Counted from the first letter of the stretch, positions 25,041 to 32,904 are shown. The stretch: DNA of 37,859 nt from Candidatus Segetimicrobium genomatis (GCA_005882275.1 VBAK01000152.1:1-37859); one strand, 5' to 3'. Made by a program: numbers and translations. Notes: generated by a model not told the origin, from the sequence alone.

Positions 25041-25802
25041 CTGAGCAAGTTCCTCACCTACTGGTCGCTGACATTCGCCATTCTCGTGATCATCGGGTTC
25101 TCCGTGGCCGTGGCCCTCGCGGACGTGAAGGACGACCTGATGGCCCAGATCCGCAAGAAGGCCGGCCGCGCGCGCCTCCGGCCGGTCGATCCGCTGGCGG
25201 GCCGGTCCATCGCCGAAACGCTGACGAGAACGGCGATGGACGAGAAAGAGACCTGGGTGTTCCACCTTGTCAGCGAGATCGCGATCCCGCTCAAACTGAA
25301 CGTGAAGATCCTGGTGGTGCAGGATTCTATGGGGCACTATCTCGCCCAGTTCGCCCAGGGCAAGCGGCTGGTGTCCTACCGCGTGGACAAGGCCTGGGTG
25401 GCGGACGCCATGGCCGGCAAAGCCGAGGCGCGGGAGCGGATCCACACCGCGGTCACGCAGTACCTGCGCCAGGAGTTTCTCGGCCAGAAGATTCCCCCGA
25501 AGGCTCCGCCGGCCCCGGCGAAGGCACCCGCGCCCGCCGCTCCGGCGGCCAAGCCGGCCGCACCCCCGCAGCCGGCCGGGGCGGCGGCGGGAGGCGCGTC
25601 CTCCCCCGGCGCCGCGCCCGCGGGACAGGCTCCGGCGCCACCGGCGGCAGGCGCGGGGCAGCCGGAAATGAGCCGCGAGGAGAAGATCGCCGCGGCCAAG
25701 GCCAGGGCCGAAGCTATCAAGGCCGCGCTGGCCGCCGGCGGGAGCGGTGGGAGTCCCCCGGCGGGGACGCCCCCGGCACCGCAGGGTCCCGCGCAGGGCT
25801 GA
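25041..25802 (+). CDS. Membrane-anchored Ala/Pro-rich protein of unknown function
   Basis: About 253 residues. An N-terminal segment (LTYWSLTFAILVIIGFSVAVALA) can serve as signal peptide or anchor. A folded domain of about 125 residues follows. Then comes a low-complexity linker of Ala/Pro/Gly (about residues 155-210), a short charged helix (MSREEKIAAAKARAEAIKAALA) and a Gly/Pro tail. No ATG/GTG/TTG opens this reading before GTG 25086, which would delete half the hydrophobic segment. AAAGGAG at 25024-25030 points instead to CTG 25041, 10 bases downstream, so a CTG start is proposed. I recognise no family. The conserved-looking part is WVFHLVSEIAIPLKLNVKILVVQD. Confidence 0.6.
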   Translation: MSKFLTYWSLTFAILVIIGFSVAVALADVKDDLMAQIRKKAGRARLRPVDPLAGRSIAETLTRTAMDEKETWVFHLVSEIAIPLKLNVKILVVQDSMGHYLAQFAQGKRLVSYRVDKAWVADAMAGKAEARERIHTAVTQYLRQEFLGQKIPPKAPPAPAKAPAPAAPAAKPAAPPQPAGAAAGGASSPGAAPAGQAPAPPAAGAGQPEMSREEKIAAAKARAEAIKAALAAGGSGGSPPAGTPPAPQGPAQG

Positions 25803-25874
25803 ACCTGGATTTTCTAGAGGGCGCCGGATTCCTTGCGGAAGGGCGGTGCGCATGATAGCATCGAGGCGGTCGAT

Positions 25875-25951
25875 CGGGGCGTAGCGCAGCTTGGTAGCGC
25901 GTCTGCTTTGGGAGCAGAAGGTCCCCGGTTCAAGTCCGGGCGCCCCGACCA
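25875..25951 (+). tRNA. tRNA-Pro (anticodon TGG)
   Basis: A complete 77-nt cloverleaf. The acceptor CGGGGCG (25875-25881) pairs with CGCCCCG (25941-25947). The D arm is GCGCAGCTTGGTAGCGC, the anticodon stem TCTGC/GCAGA carries the loop TTTGGGA with TGG, and the T arm holds GGTTCAAGTCC. A and an encoded CCA end the gene. A weak promoter may lie at 25833-25860. Confidence 0.97.
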
Positions 25952-26133
25952 GACGTCCACGTCAGCGGGACGAAGGTTTCCGCGCCATCTCCCCATTCTT
26001 CAAGCAGGGCCAGCGGCAAGGGCTACACTGGGCGGTAGGGACTCCAGATGTGTGGCCTCTCCTGGAATTCTCCTGCGGAATTTTCCGGGACTTTCCGACT
26101 GCCTTCCAGAGTTCTTTGGCGGGAGCCGCCCCG

Positions 26134-26172
26134 GTGTCTTTTATGAAGATCGACGGGACGATCAACTTCTAG
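26134..26172 (+). pseudogene. C-terminal remnant related to the secreted protein at 21017
   Basis: The frame ending at 26172 reads VSFMKIDGTINF and a stop, against VSFFKIDGMINFF and a stop at 21593-21634. The DNA is nearly identical over this piece apart from a few substitutions and a lost codon. Upstream in the same frame the match fades quickly, and the open frame runs back through the tRNA, so no start or signal peptide exists. It is best read as the tail of a decayed paralogue. Confidence 0.5.
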
Positions 26173-26283
26173 ACTCGATCCACGCCACGTGGGCGCCCGC
26201 GGGGCGGTTTGGCGAGATCGGGTGCCCGACCAAAACCAAGTAGGGTAAGGAATTCCGCTTCCAGGCGGGATCCCGTAAGATGC

Positions 26284-26314
26284 CGAAGGCCGCCCTCACC
26301 TTGGGCGGCCTTCG
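26284..26314. terminator. Perfect 12-bp stem-loop
   Basis: CGAAGGCCGCCC (26284-26295) and GGGCGGCCTTCG (26303-26314) enclose a 7-nt loop. It lies just downstream of the PEP-CTERM remnant on the minus strand, so it is probably that gene's old terminator. Neither side has a T run, so efficiency is uncertain. Confidence 0.6.
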
Positions 26315-26328
26315 AACATATCGCTGCC

Positions 26329-26523
26329 TTATCCGCGGAGCGGGAAGGTCCGCCCGCGGGCACCCAACATCCCGGCCAGCCCCACCCCGAATAGAGCGAA
26401 AGCCCTGGGTTCAGGGACAGCGTTCACTGAGACATCATCTAGCCAGTTGGCACCGGGGTCGTTCCGGCTTATGACCGAAGGCCCGCACGCAATCCTCCTA
26501 AAGAAGCAAGGCAGTACCATCAA
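26329..26523 (-). pseudogene. PEP-CTERM sorting-signal remnant (C-terminal fragment of a surface protein)
   Basis: The 64-codon frame reads NWLDDVSVNAVPEP followed by RAFALFGVGLAGMLGARGR and a short end. This is the classic PEP-CTERM tail: a DDVSV lead-in, VPEP, a hydrophobic helix and a basic end that exosortase recognises. The rest of the expected protein (signal peptide, globular domain) is missing, and the frame begins only about 30 codons before the motif with no ribosome site. It looks like the surviving 3' end of a lost gene. A frameshifted longer gene is possible, but I see no matching sequence further up. Confidence 0.6.
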
Positions 26524-26640
26524 AAGAACGAGCCCGGAGATGTGGCGCGGGGTCCGGACAACCGTCCGAGGTGGGCATTAGAAGCTCAAGGAACCTCTGA
26601 AGGCGCCGGGTCGACGCACGGGGCGCAGAAAGCGGCGAGG

Positions 26641-27072
26641 ATGACGAGCAAGCTGGTGCCGGTCAAGAAATACGCCGCGTGCCGGTACTGCGGCAAAAGC
26701 GACGGCCTGGCGTGGACCAACGCCCCCAACGGCAAGTGGAGGCTGGTGGAGGCGGGATATGGTGTCCGCCACCCGGAGCAGATCTTCGCCGATCCGGACA
26801 AGCCGCATCGCTGTCAGAAGCACCGAGGCCGGGAAGTCGAAGCGGCCCCCGGTGACGGCGAGGATGGGGCCGGCCGGGGCACGCGCGAAGAGGCCGCCGC
26901 CATCTCGCTGGCGCTGACGGTGGAGGAGTTGAAGACGCTGCGGGCAGCGCTGGTGCTGGTGATGGATCAGGGTGACCATCGGGCGCGGCTGCCGGTCGCG
27001 GAGCAACGTGAATTGCAGAGAGTCCGGGACCTGGTCACGGACCTGCTGCTCGATGCGGGGGAAGGACCATAG
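26641..27072 (+). CDS. Small zinc-ribbon-like protein
   Basis: A 143-residue protein. The N-terminal half has CRYCGKSDGLAW and then HRCQKHRG about 40 residues later, a CxxC...CxxH arrangement suited to one zinc ion. The C-terminal half is a charged helix (LTVEELKTLRAALVLVMDQGDHRARLPVAEQRELQRVRDLVTDLLL). No family name can be given. ATG 26641 is taken because the conserved-looking part starts there; the frame is open from a GTG at 26542 and that longer form cannot be ruled out. Neither has a strong ribosome site. Confidence 0.55.
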   Translation: MTSKLVPVKKYAACRYCGKSDGLAWTNAPNGKWRLVEAGYGVRHPEQIFADPDKPHRCQKHRGREVEAAPGDGEDGAGRGTREEAAAISLALTVEELKTLRAALVLVMDQGDHRARLPVAEQRELQRVRDLVTDLLLDAGEGP

Positions 27073-27191
27073 GCCTGCATCCTCGGGGTCGTCCCAATCG
27101 CCTCCCGGCATCCGCATGGGAGGGGCGGGTTTGGGCAGCTGCGAATTGGTGTGCAGGTTTCTTTGGGAGGAGACTCTCCGCGAACGCTCTG

Positions 27192-28709
27192 ATGTTGCGT
27201 CGAGTGCTGGGAACGGCCGCTTTGGTCACGGTGCTCACCATGGCGGTCCAGTCGGCCCGCCCCCTCCGGGCGATGGATCCGGCATTCCCCCCGGCCGTTC
27301 TGGCGGCCGCCTCCAGCGATGCCATCCCCTCGGCCGCGTACCGGCTGACCCGGAACGACTCGCTCGTGGTGTTCGGGGCGCACCCGGATGACGAGGCCCT
27401 CGGCGCCGGGGGCTTGATCCATGCCGCCATCGCCGCCGGGGCCCGGGTGCGCACCGTGACGTTTACCAATGGCGATGGCTATGTCGAGGGCGTCGACGTG
27501 GGGTTTCACACCCTGTTCAGCACGCCCCACCGATTCATCGAATACGGGCAGCGGCGACAGCAGGAAGCGTTCGCCGCCGCCGGGCGTATCGGGCTGTCCC
27601 CCTCGCAGGTCACCTTCCTCGGATACCCCGATCGTGGGCTTGCCGTCCTGTGGGGGGGCGCCTGGGATTGCCGACGTCCGTATACCTCGCCGTATACACG
27701 GCGCAGTTTCTCCCCGTATGCGTTGACCTACCGGCCGGGGGCGCGCTACTGCGGCGAGAACGTCCTCGAGGACGTCGAGCGCGTCCTCGTCCAGGAGCGA
27801 CCGACCATCATCGTGACGCACCATCCCGCCGATACCCATCGCGATCACTGGGCGGCCGGAGCGTTCGTCGCCGCCGCGCTCGAGCAGCTCACGCTCCGGC
27901 AGGTGCCGTGGACCAGGACGGTTCGCGTCTGGCACTATCTGGTCCACCACGGCATCTGGCCGCGGCCCGGGGCCTACGCTCCCGACCTCTATCTCACCCC
28001 GCCCTCTGAACTCGCGGCCGCCGGACCCGAATGGGTCCAGTATCCGATCGGGCGGGCCGGTGAGGATGCCAAGCGCCTGGCGATCCTCGAGTACCGCAGC
28101 CAGGTGGACCTGATGCGGGGCTACATGCTGAGCTTTGTCCGCCGGAACGAACTGTTTGGGCTCCGCCCGCAGATCCGGCCGCCGCGGCTGGAAGGGGAGG
28201 GGGGGGCCGTGGCAACCCCGGAAGCGTGTGCGCGCCTGCCCCTGTTGATCCGCATGCCCTCGGGGAGATCCATGCTCTACGCCGCCGAGGGCAGCGCCAC
28301 GCTCGACTCCGTTGCCCTCGCCCGCGACTCCACGCGCCTTTATGTCGCGCTGCGGCTGAGGCACCCTCCCATGCGGGAGGCGCAGTACCGCCTGGAGCTC
28401 CGCCTGTTCTACCGGGATGGGCGCACGGCCAGGCTGCCGCTGGTGTTTCGCGTCCCGCGATCGCTCACATCGCGGGGGACGTTGCCGCAAGATCTTCCGT
28501 TGCCGGCCGGGGCGGCCGCGCGGACCGTGGGATCGCAGATCTGTGTCGTCTTACCGCTGACCTCCCTGGGCGATCCGGTGAGCTTCCTCCTCCAGGCGGC
28601 GACCGTGGGCCCGCTCCGGACGCCGGTTGACCGGAGCCCCTGGATCCTGGTTCGCCTCGCGTCTCCCGCGCCGGGGGCCGCGGCCCCTCAGTCGGGCCTC
28701 AGGGAATGA
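27192..28709 (+). CDS. Secreted PIG-L family deacetylase with C-terminal beta domain
   Basis: A 505-residue protein. A signal peptide covers roughly residues 1-27. The LmbE/PIG-L zinc site is clear: AHPDDEALGAGG (His64, Asp66, Asp67) and THHPADTHRDH (211-219), the HxxxDH ligand pair. Residues 1-340 form the deacetylase domain. The remaining about 160 residues are probably a beta-sandwich and are not usual in the small cytoplasmic members (BshB, MshB). It would remove N-acetyl groups from an extracytoplasmic sugar or glycan. The gene stands alone; a 150-base gap separates it from the MoxR operon. Confidence 0.85.
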   Translation: MLRRVLGTAALVTVLTMAVQSARPLRAMDPAFPPAVLAAASSDAIPSAAYRLTRNDSLVVFGAHPDDEALGAGGLIHAAIAAGARVRTVTFTNGDGYVEGVDVGFHTLFSTPHRFIEYGQRRQQEAFAAAGRIGLSPSQVTFLGYPDRGLAVLWGGAWDCRRPYTSPYTRRSFSPYALTYRPGARYCGENVLEDVERVLVQERPTIIVTHHPADTHRDHWAAGAFVAAALEQLTLRQVPWTRTVRVWHYLVHHGIWPRPGAYAPDLYLTPPSELAAAGPEWVQYPIGRAGEDAKRLAILEYRSQVDLMRGYMLSFVRRNELFGLRPQIRPPRLEGEGGAVATPEACARLPLLIRMPSGRSMLYAAEGSATLDSVALARDSTRLYVALRLRHPPMREAQYRLELRLFYRDGRTARLPLVFRVPRSLTSRGTLPQDLPLPAGAAARTVGSQICVVLPLTSLGDPVSFLLQAATVGPLRTPVDRSPWILVRLASPAPGAAAPQSGLRE

Positions 28710-28776
28710 CCCCGATCTCCGCCCCGTTTGGCCGGTGTGAGGCCGGAATGGGTATGTTAATTGCGTGAGTGGGTAT

Positions 28777-28788
28777 CTTCTATAGAAG
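28777..28788. promoter_or_regulatory. 12-bp perfect palindrome and possible promoter upstream of the MoxR operon
   Basis: CTTCTATAGAAG lies in an AT-rich patch 74 bases before the MoxR start. TTAATT at 28757-28762 and TATAGA at 28781-28786 (spacer 18) could form a weak promoter overlapped by the palindrome, which would suit operator control. These are pattern matches only. Confidence 0.35.
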
Positions 28789-28861
28789 GGATAGTAAGGG
28801 AGAGGTAGGAGTCGGGTCGCCCGGTCGATAACTACATAGATGCTCACACGAGGTGGACGCC

Positions 28862-29932
28862 GTGGCCGATGATCAACAGCCCCCCCGGATGCGTGTCCTG
28901 CGCTACCCGACCGATACGTTTGCGCAAGCCGCCAGCACCATGCGCAAGGTGTTGTACGAGATCAAGAAGATTATCGTGGGACAGGATCTCATGCTGGAGC
29001 GGATCCTGGTGGCGCTGCTCTCGCGCGGGCACATCCTGATCGAGGGCGTCCCCGGGCTCGCCAAGACCTTGGCGATCAAGACGACGGCGCAGGTGCTGGA
29101 CTGCCAGTTCCGCCGCATCCAGTTCACCCCCGACCTCGTCCCCGCCGATCTGATCGGGACGCGCATCTACAATCAGAAGAGTGGAACGTTCGAGGTCGAG
29201 ATGGGCCCGGTCTTCGCCAACCTGGTGCTGGCGGATGAGATCAACCGGGCGCCCGCGAAGGTCCAATCCGCGCTCCTGGAATCGATGCAGGAACGCCAGG
29301 TCACGATCGGCAAGCAGACGTTCGTGCTCCCCGACCCGTTCCTCGTGCTGGCGACCCAGAATCCGATCGAAAGCGAAGGCACCTACCCGCTCCCCGAGGC
29401 CCAGGTCGACCGGTTCATGTTCAAGGTCGTGATCTCCTACCCGTCGTTCCACGAGGAGATGACGGTCGTGGACCGGATCACCGAGCAGTCGCCCACGGTG
29501 TCCCGGATCATCCGCGCGGATGAACTCCTCGAACTCCAGAAGATCGCCGAGGCCGTCTACGTGGATCCCAAGCTGCATGAGTACGCCGTGAGCCTCGTGA
29601 CCGCAACGCGCACCCCCCAGGAGTTCGGGCTCGGCGATCTCGCGAAGTTCATCTCCTACGGCAGCAGCCCACGCGGGTCCCTGAACCTGATCATCGGGGC
29701 GAAGGCCCTGGCGCTGCTGCGAGGGCGCGAATACGCGATGCCGGAGGACGTCCGGGACCTCGTGCCCGAGGTCCTGCGCCACCGGTTCATCCTTTCGTAC
29801 GAGGCCCTGGCCCACGACATCACGCCGGAGCACCTGCTGCAGCGGGTGAGCGAGGCGGTCCCGGTTCCCAAGGTCCACATCGGAGATCCCTATGGAGACA
29901 CCCGAGCGAATCTTGAGGCGCCTCGAGTTTAA
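28862..29932 (+). CDS. MoxR-family AAA+ ATPase
   Basis: A 356-residue AAA+ chaperone-like ATPase. Walker A GVPGLAKT (62-69), Walker B LVLADEINRAP (121-131), sensor 1 VLATQNPIESEGTYPLPEAQVDRF, and the C-terminal lid with PRGSLNLIIGAKALALLRGREYAMPEDV. MoxR proteins help assemble or insert metal into complexes, usually with partner VWA proteins such as those encoded next. The GTG at 28862 is chosen because GAGGTG lies 6 bases upstream; GTG 28853 is an alternative. The 3' end overlaps the DUF58 gene by 41 bases, so the two are coupled. Confidence 0.93.
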   Translation: MADDQQPPRMRVLRYPTDTFAQAASTMRKVLYEIKKIIVGQDLMLERILVALLSRGHILIEGVPGLAKTLAIKTTAQVLDCQFRRIQFTPDLVPADLIGTRIYNQKSGTFEVEMGPVFANLVLADEINRAPAKVQSALLESMQERQVTIGKQTFVLPDPFLVLATQNPIESEGTYPLPEAQVDRFMFKVVISYPSFHEEMTVVDRITEQSPTVSRIIRADELLELQKIAEAVYVDPKLHEYAVSLVTATRTPQEFGLGDLAKFISYGSSPRGSLNLIIGAKALALLRGREYAMPEDVRDLVPEVLRHRFILSYEALAHDITPEHLLQRVSEAVPVPKVHIGDPYGDTRANLEAPRV

Positions 29933-30791
29933 GGTCGTCCGGCGCCTCGACGGCTTCCTGTTCGGCGACTACACGGGGGTGTTCTACGGCCCCAGCCTCG
30001 ACCTGGCGGAAGTGCGTCAGTACCAGCCCGGGGACGAGGTCCGCCGCATCGATTGGAACGTGACCGCGCGGATGAATCAGCTGTTCGTCCGCCAGTACCG
30101 CGAGGAGAAGGAGCTCACGGCCTGGCTTCTGGTGGACCTGTCCCCCTCGATGGATTTCGGCACGGTGCAGCAATTCAAGCGCCAGGTGGCCCTCGATTTC
30201 GCCGGGGTCGCCGCGTACATCATCGCCCGGCACGGGGACAAGGTCGGGGTGATCGGATTTCCGACACGGACGGGGGAACTCTTCGTCCCGCCGCGCACAG
30301 GACGCCAGCAGCCCCTGCGGATCGTGCATGCCCTGGGCGCCGAGGCGCCCGTTTCGGGGGGCGGCCGGACGGATCTCGGCGCCGTGCTGCAGCAGCTCGG
30401 GCGCATCGTCCGCCGGCGGTCTCTGCTCTTTCTCATCTCTGACTTCCACTCGCCGGACGGCTGGGATGCGGCCCTGGCCGAACTCGGCAAGCGGCACGAT
30501 GTCATCGCCGTCCGGATCGAGGACCCGCGAGAGCGGGAACTGCCGGACGTCGGAGGCATCTACCTGGAGGATCCGGAGACGGGGCGGCAGGTCTGGGTCG
30601 ATACCTCCGACCGGAACGTGCGTGATGTCTATCGCCGGCTGGTGGAGACGCGCGACGTCCGGCTGGCCGAATTGATGCGGCGGGCGTCGGTCGACATGCT
30701 GCAGTTGTCTACCGGCGCTTCGCTGGTCGATCCCCTGCTGAAGTTTGTGACATTCCGGAGGAGGCGCCGGTGGAATTTACCTGGCCGGTAA
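29892..30791 (+). CDS. DUF58 domain protein (VWA-like, MoxR partner)
   Basis: A 299-residue protein. The DUF58 signature GDEVRRIDWNVTAR sits at residues 47-60, followed by a VWA-like fold (LLVDLSPSMDFG with a partial MIDAS, then LFLISDFHSPDGWDAAL). No membrane segment is visible. It begins inside the MoxR gene and ends inside the next gene, a tight operon. Proteins of this kind always travel with MoxR ATPases, and the pair is thought to act on envelope or metal-dependent complexes. Confidence 0.92.
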   Translation: METPERILRRLEFKVVRRLDGFLFGDYTGVFYGPSLDLAEVRQYQPGDEVRRIDWNVTARMNQLFVRQYREEKELTAWLLVDLSPSMDFGTVQQFKRQVALDFAGVAAYIIARHGDKVGVIGFPTRTGELFVPPRTGRQQPLRIVHALGAEAPVSGGGRTDLGAVLQQLGRIVRRRSLLFLISDFHSPDGWDAALAELGKRHDVIAVRIEDPRERELPDVGGIYLEDPETGRQVWVDTSDRNVRDVYRRLVETRDVRLAELMRRASVDMLQLSTGASLVDPLLKFVTFRRRRRWNLPGR

Positions 30792-31816
30792 TGCTCTGGG
30801 GCCTCCTGCTGCTGCCGGCCTTTGTGGGCTGGTACGTCCTCGGCGTGCGGAAGGCCCGCCGCCGCGCCGCCGGACGGTTCGCCGAGGGCCCGCTGTTCGC
30901 CCAACTGGCCACCTCGATGCCGGGACTGCGCCGGCACGTCAGCATGGCGCTGTATTTTGTCGCGCTGGCGCTGCTCCTCGGCGCCGTGAGCCGGCCGGTC
31001 ATGGGCCTCCCGATGCCGGTGAACAAGGCGGTCGTCGTGCTGGCGGTCGACACGAGCGGCAGCATGGTCGCGCCCGATCTCCCGCCCAGCAGGCTGGAGG
31101 CGGCCAAGGCGGCGGCCCGCGCGTTTGTGGACGTCTTTCCTCAGGGCCCCCGGATCGGCCTGGTGTCGTTCAGCACGTACGCGACGCTGATGATTGCGCC
31201 GACGCCTGACCACGAGGCGGTCAAGCAGGCGATCGCGACGCTCAAGCCCCAGGAGGCGACGGCGATCGGCGACGGGATCGTGATCGCGTTGAAAGCGCTG
31301 CCCGGGCGGTCCGTCGAGCTCCCGGACGCCCAGCCCGGTCCGTTTGGCCCCGCGCAGCCGCCGGCGCTCCAGCCGCCGTCCGGCCTCCCATCGCCGTCCT
31401 CCCCGCCGGCGCGCCCCGACGATCTCTCGCCGGCGGCGATCATTCTGCTGAGCGACGGGGGAAACAACGCCGGCACCGACCCCTTGAAGGCGGCCATCCT
31501 GGCCAAATCGCAGAAGGTGAAGATCTATACCATCGGCCTCGGGACCCAAGGCGGGAGCGTGTTTAGTTTCCAGGGGCAGATGGTCTTCGTGCCGTTCGAT
31601 CCCACGCTGCTCCAGCAGATCGCCGCGACCACGGATGGGAAGTTTTTCTACTCGTCCACGACCCAGGATCTCAGGCAGATTTACCGGGACCTGGGGCGTG
31701 TCATCGGCTGGGAGACGCGCAAGACCGAGGTGTCCTCGATGTTCGTCGGGGGCGCGGGGCTGCTGCTGCTGGTGGGCGGGGTGATCTCGCTGGTGTGGGC
31801 GGGCCGGCTTCCATGA
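30770..31816 (+). CDS. VWA domain membrane protein (BatA-like)
   Basis: A 348-residue protein with two N-terminal membrane helices (about residues 5-25 and 58-78), a VWA domain with an intact MIDAS (AVDTSGSM, Asp94-Ser98; TAIGDGI; LLSDGGNN), and a C-terminal helix (GGAGLLLLVGGVISLVW). A Pro/Ser/Ala-rich insertion of about 35 residues (PFGPAQPPALQPPSGLPSPS and onward) interrupts the VWA domain. The GTG start has a strong GGAGGAGG site. It is the first of two paralogous VWA proteins that overlap by an ATGA. Confidence 0.92.
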   Translation: MEFTWPVMLWGLLLLPAFVGWYVLGVRKARRRAAGRFAEGPLFAQLATSMPGLRRHVSMALYFVALALLLGAVSRPVMGLPMPVNKAVVVLAVDTSGSMVAPDLPPSRLEAAKAAARAFVDVFPQGPRIGLVSFSTYATLMIAPTPDHEAVKQAIATLKPQEATAIGDGIVIALKALPGRSVELPDAQPGPFGPAQPPALQPPSGLPSPSSPPARPDDLSPAAIILLSDGGNNAGTDPLKAAILAKSQKVKIYTIGLGTQGGSVFSFQGQMVFVPFDPTLLQQIAATTDGKFFYSSTTQDLRQIYRDLGRVIGWETRKTEVSSMFVGGAGLLLLVGGVISLVWAGRLP

Positions 31817-32796
31817 CGTTCCTCTGGCCACCGGGACTGCTGCTGTACCTGCTCATTCCCGCGCTCATTGCCGGGTATGTCTGGATGCTGCGCCGGCCGT
31901 CCCGCGTCCGGGTCCGGTACTCCAGTCTCGACCTGGTCGCGCAGGCGGCGGCGGCGGGGAAACCCTGGCGGCGCCATGTGCCGGCCGGTCTGTACCTCGC
32001 AACGCTGTGCGCGATCATCCTGACCCTGGCGCGGCCGATGGCGCCGGTGCCGGTGCCGGACAACCACACGGTCGTCATGTTGAGCATCGACGTCAGCCGC
32101 AGCATGATGGCCCACGACGTCGTGCCGAACCGCATCGAGGCGGCGAAGAAGGCGGCGGTGGAGTTCGTCCGCGCGCTGCCGCGGGGCGCCAAGGTGGGGC
32201 TGGTCTCGTTCAGCAGTTACGCGACGCTCGTCACGCCGCCGACGGACGACCACGACCGCGTGATTCAGGCGATCAACGGGCTGACGCTCGAGTTCGCCAC
32301 GGCGATCGGAGACGGGCTCCTGGAAGCCATCTATGCGCTGCCGGGGCGCGCGCGCCCCGAAAACGGCATGGCCCCTACCGTCCCCCCCGCCTCGCCGGAG
32401 CAACTCCCGCCGGCCACCGTGGTGCTCCTGAGCGACGGTCAGAGCAATCGCGGAACCCCGCCGGAGGATGCCGCGGTCGTCGCGCGTCAGCTACACGTCA
32501 AGGTTTACACGGTGGGACTGGGCTCGCCTGAAGGGACCTTCCTCGAGCTCGGCGGCCGGAGCATCTTCGTCCGCCTCGACGAGGAAACGCTGAAGGCCAT
32601 CGCCCAGACGACCGCGGGGACCTACCAGCGTGTGTCCTCCACCACAGAGTTGAGCCGGGTCTACACGCGGCTGGGCCGGTCCATCGGCTGGGAGCGCAAG
32701 CCGACCGAGGTCAGCGGTCTGGTCTCGGTTGCGGTGGCGGCGCTGTTCGTCGGCACCGTGGCGGTCTCACTGCTCTGGATGCACCGGCTCGGGTAA
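31813..32796 (+). CDS. VWA domain membrane protein (BatA/BatB-like)
   Basis: A 327-residue paralogue of the preceding gene with the same architecture: two N-terminal helices, MIDAS SIDVSRSM (Asp93-Ser97), TAIGDGL and LLSDGQSN, and a C-terminal helix. The ATG overlaps the upstream TGA (ATGA at 31813-31816). A shorter Pro-rich insertion is present. The pair probably arose by tandem duplication. Later Bat-type genes (TPR proteins, BatD) are absent: tRNA-Arg follows directly. Confidence 0.92.
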   Translation: MTFLWPPGLLLYLLIPALIAGYVWMLRRPSRVRVRYSSLDLVAQAAAAGKPWRRHVPAGLYLATLCAIILTLARPMAPVPVPDNHTVVMLSIDVSRSMMAHDVVPNRIEAAKKAAVEFVRALPRGAKVGLVSFSSYATLVTPPTDDHDRVIQAINGLTLEFATAIGDGLLEAIYALPGRARPENGMAPTVPPASPEQLPPATVVLLSDGQSNRGTPPEDAAVVARQLHVKVYTVGLGSPEGTFLELGGRSIFVRLDEETLKAIAQTTAGTYQRVSSTTELSRVYTRLGRSIGWERKPTEVSGLVSVAVAALFVGTVAVSLLWMHRLG

Positions 32797-32811
32797 CGGT
32801 CGCCGGCGTGT

Positions 32812-32817
32812 TATAAT
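32812..32817 (+). promoter_or_regulatory. -10 box for tRNA-Arg
   Basis: A perfect TATAAT 12 bases before the mature tRNA 5' end. The -35 region 17 bases upstream is weak and falls at the end of the VWA gene. Confidence 0.6.
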
Positions 32818-32828
32818 CCTGCGTAGGA

Positions 32829-32904
32829 GCGCCCGTAGCTCAGGGGACAGAGCGGCTGCCTTCTAAGCAGCGGGTCGCAGGTTCGAATCCTGCCGGGCGC
32901 GCCA
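32829..32904 (+). tRNA. tRNA-Arg (anticodon TCT)
   Basis: A complete 76-nt cloverleaf. The acceptor GCGCCCG (32829-32835) pairs with CGGGCGC (32894-32900). The D arm is GCTC/GAGC, the anticodon stem GCTGC/GCAGC has loop CTTCTAA with TCT, the variable loop is GGGTC, and the T arm GCAGG/CCTGC carries TTCGAAT. G and an encoded CCA end the gene. It converges on the DsrE-family gene, 69 bases apart. Confidence 0.97.

Larger units (their letters stand above)
25952..26640. other. Remnant-bearing region after tRNA-Pro
   Basis: This 689-base stretch has no intact gene that I can support. It holds a short C-terminal gene remnant on the plus strand (26134-26172), a perfect 12-bp stem-loop (26284-26314) and a PEP-CTERM protein remnant on the minus strand (26329-26523). 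The rest (25952-26130 and 26524-26640) shows nothing recognisable. No repeat of the tRNA 3' end was found by eye, so evidence for an integrated element is lacking. Confidence 0.6.

Noticed and set aside
25833-26243. Open frame running through tRNA-Pro
   Set aside because: It spans the tRNA and has no ribosome site or domain. Only the last 13 codons of the +1 neighbour frame (26134-26172) look meaningful.
25875-26640. Integrated element using tRNA-Pro as attachment site
   Set aside because: No integrase, and no repeat of the tRNA 3' end was seen downstream. Only gene remnants are present.
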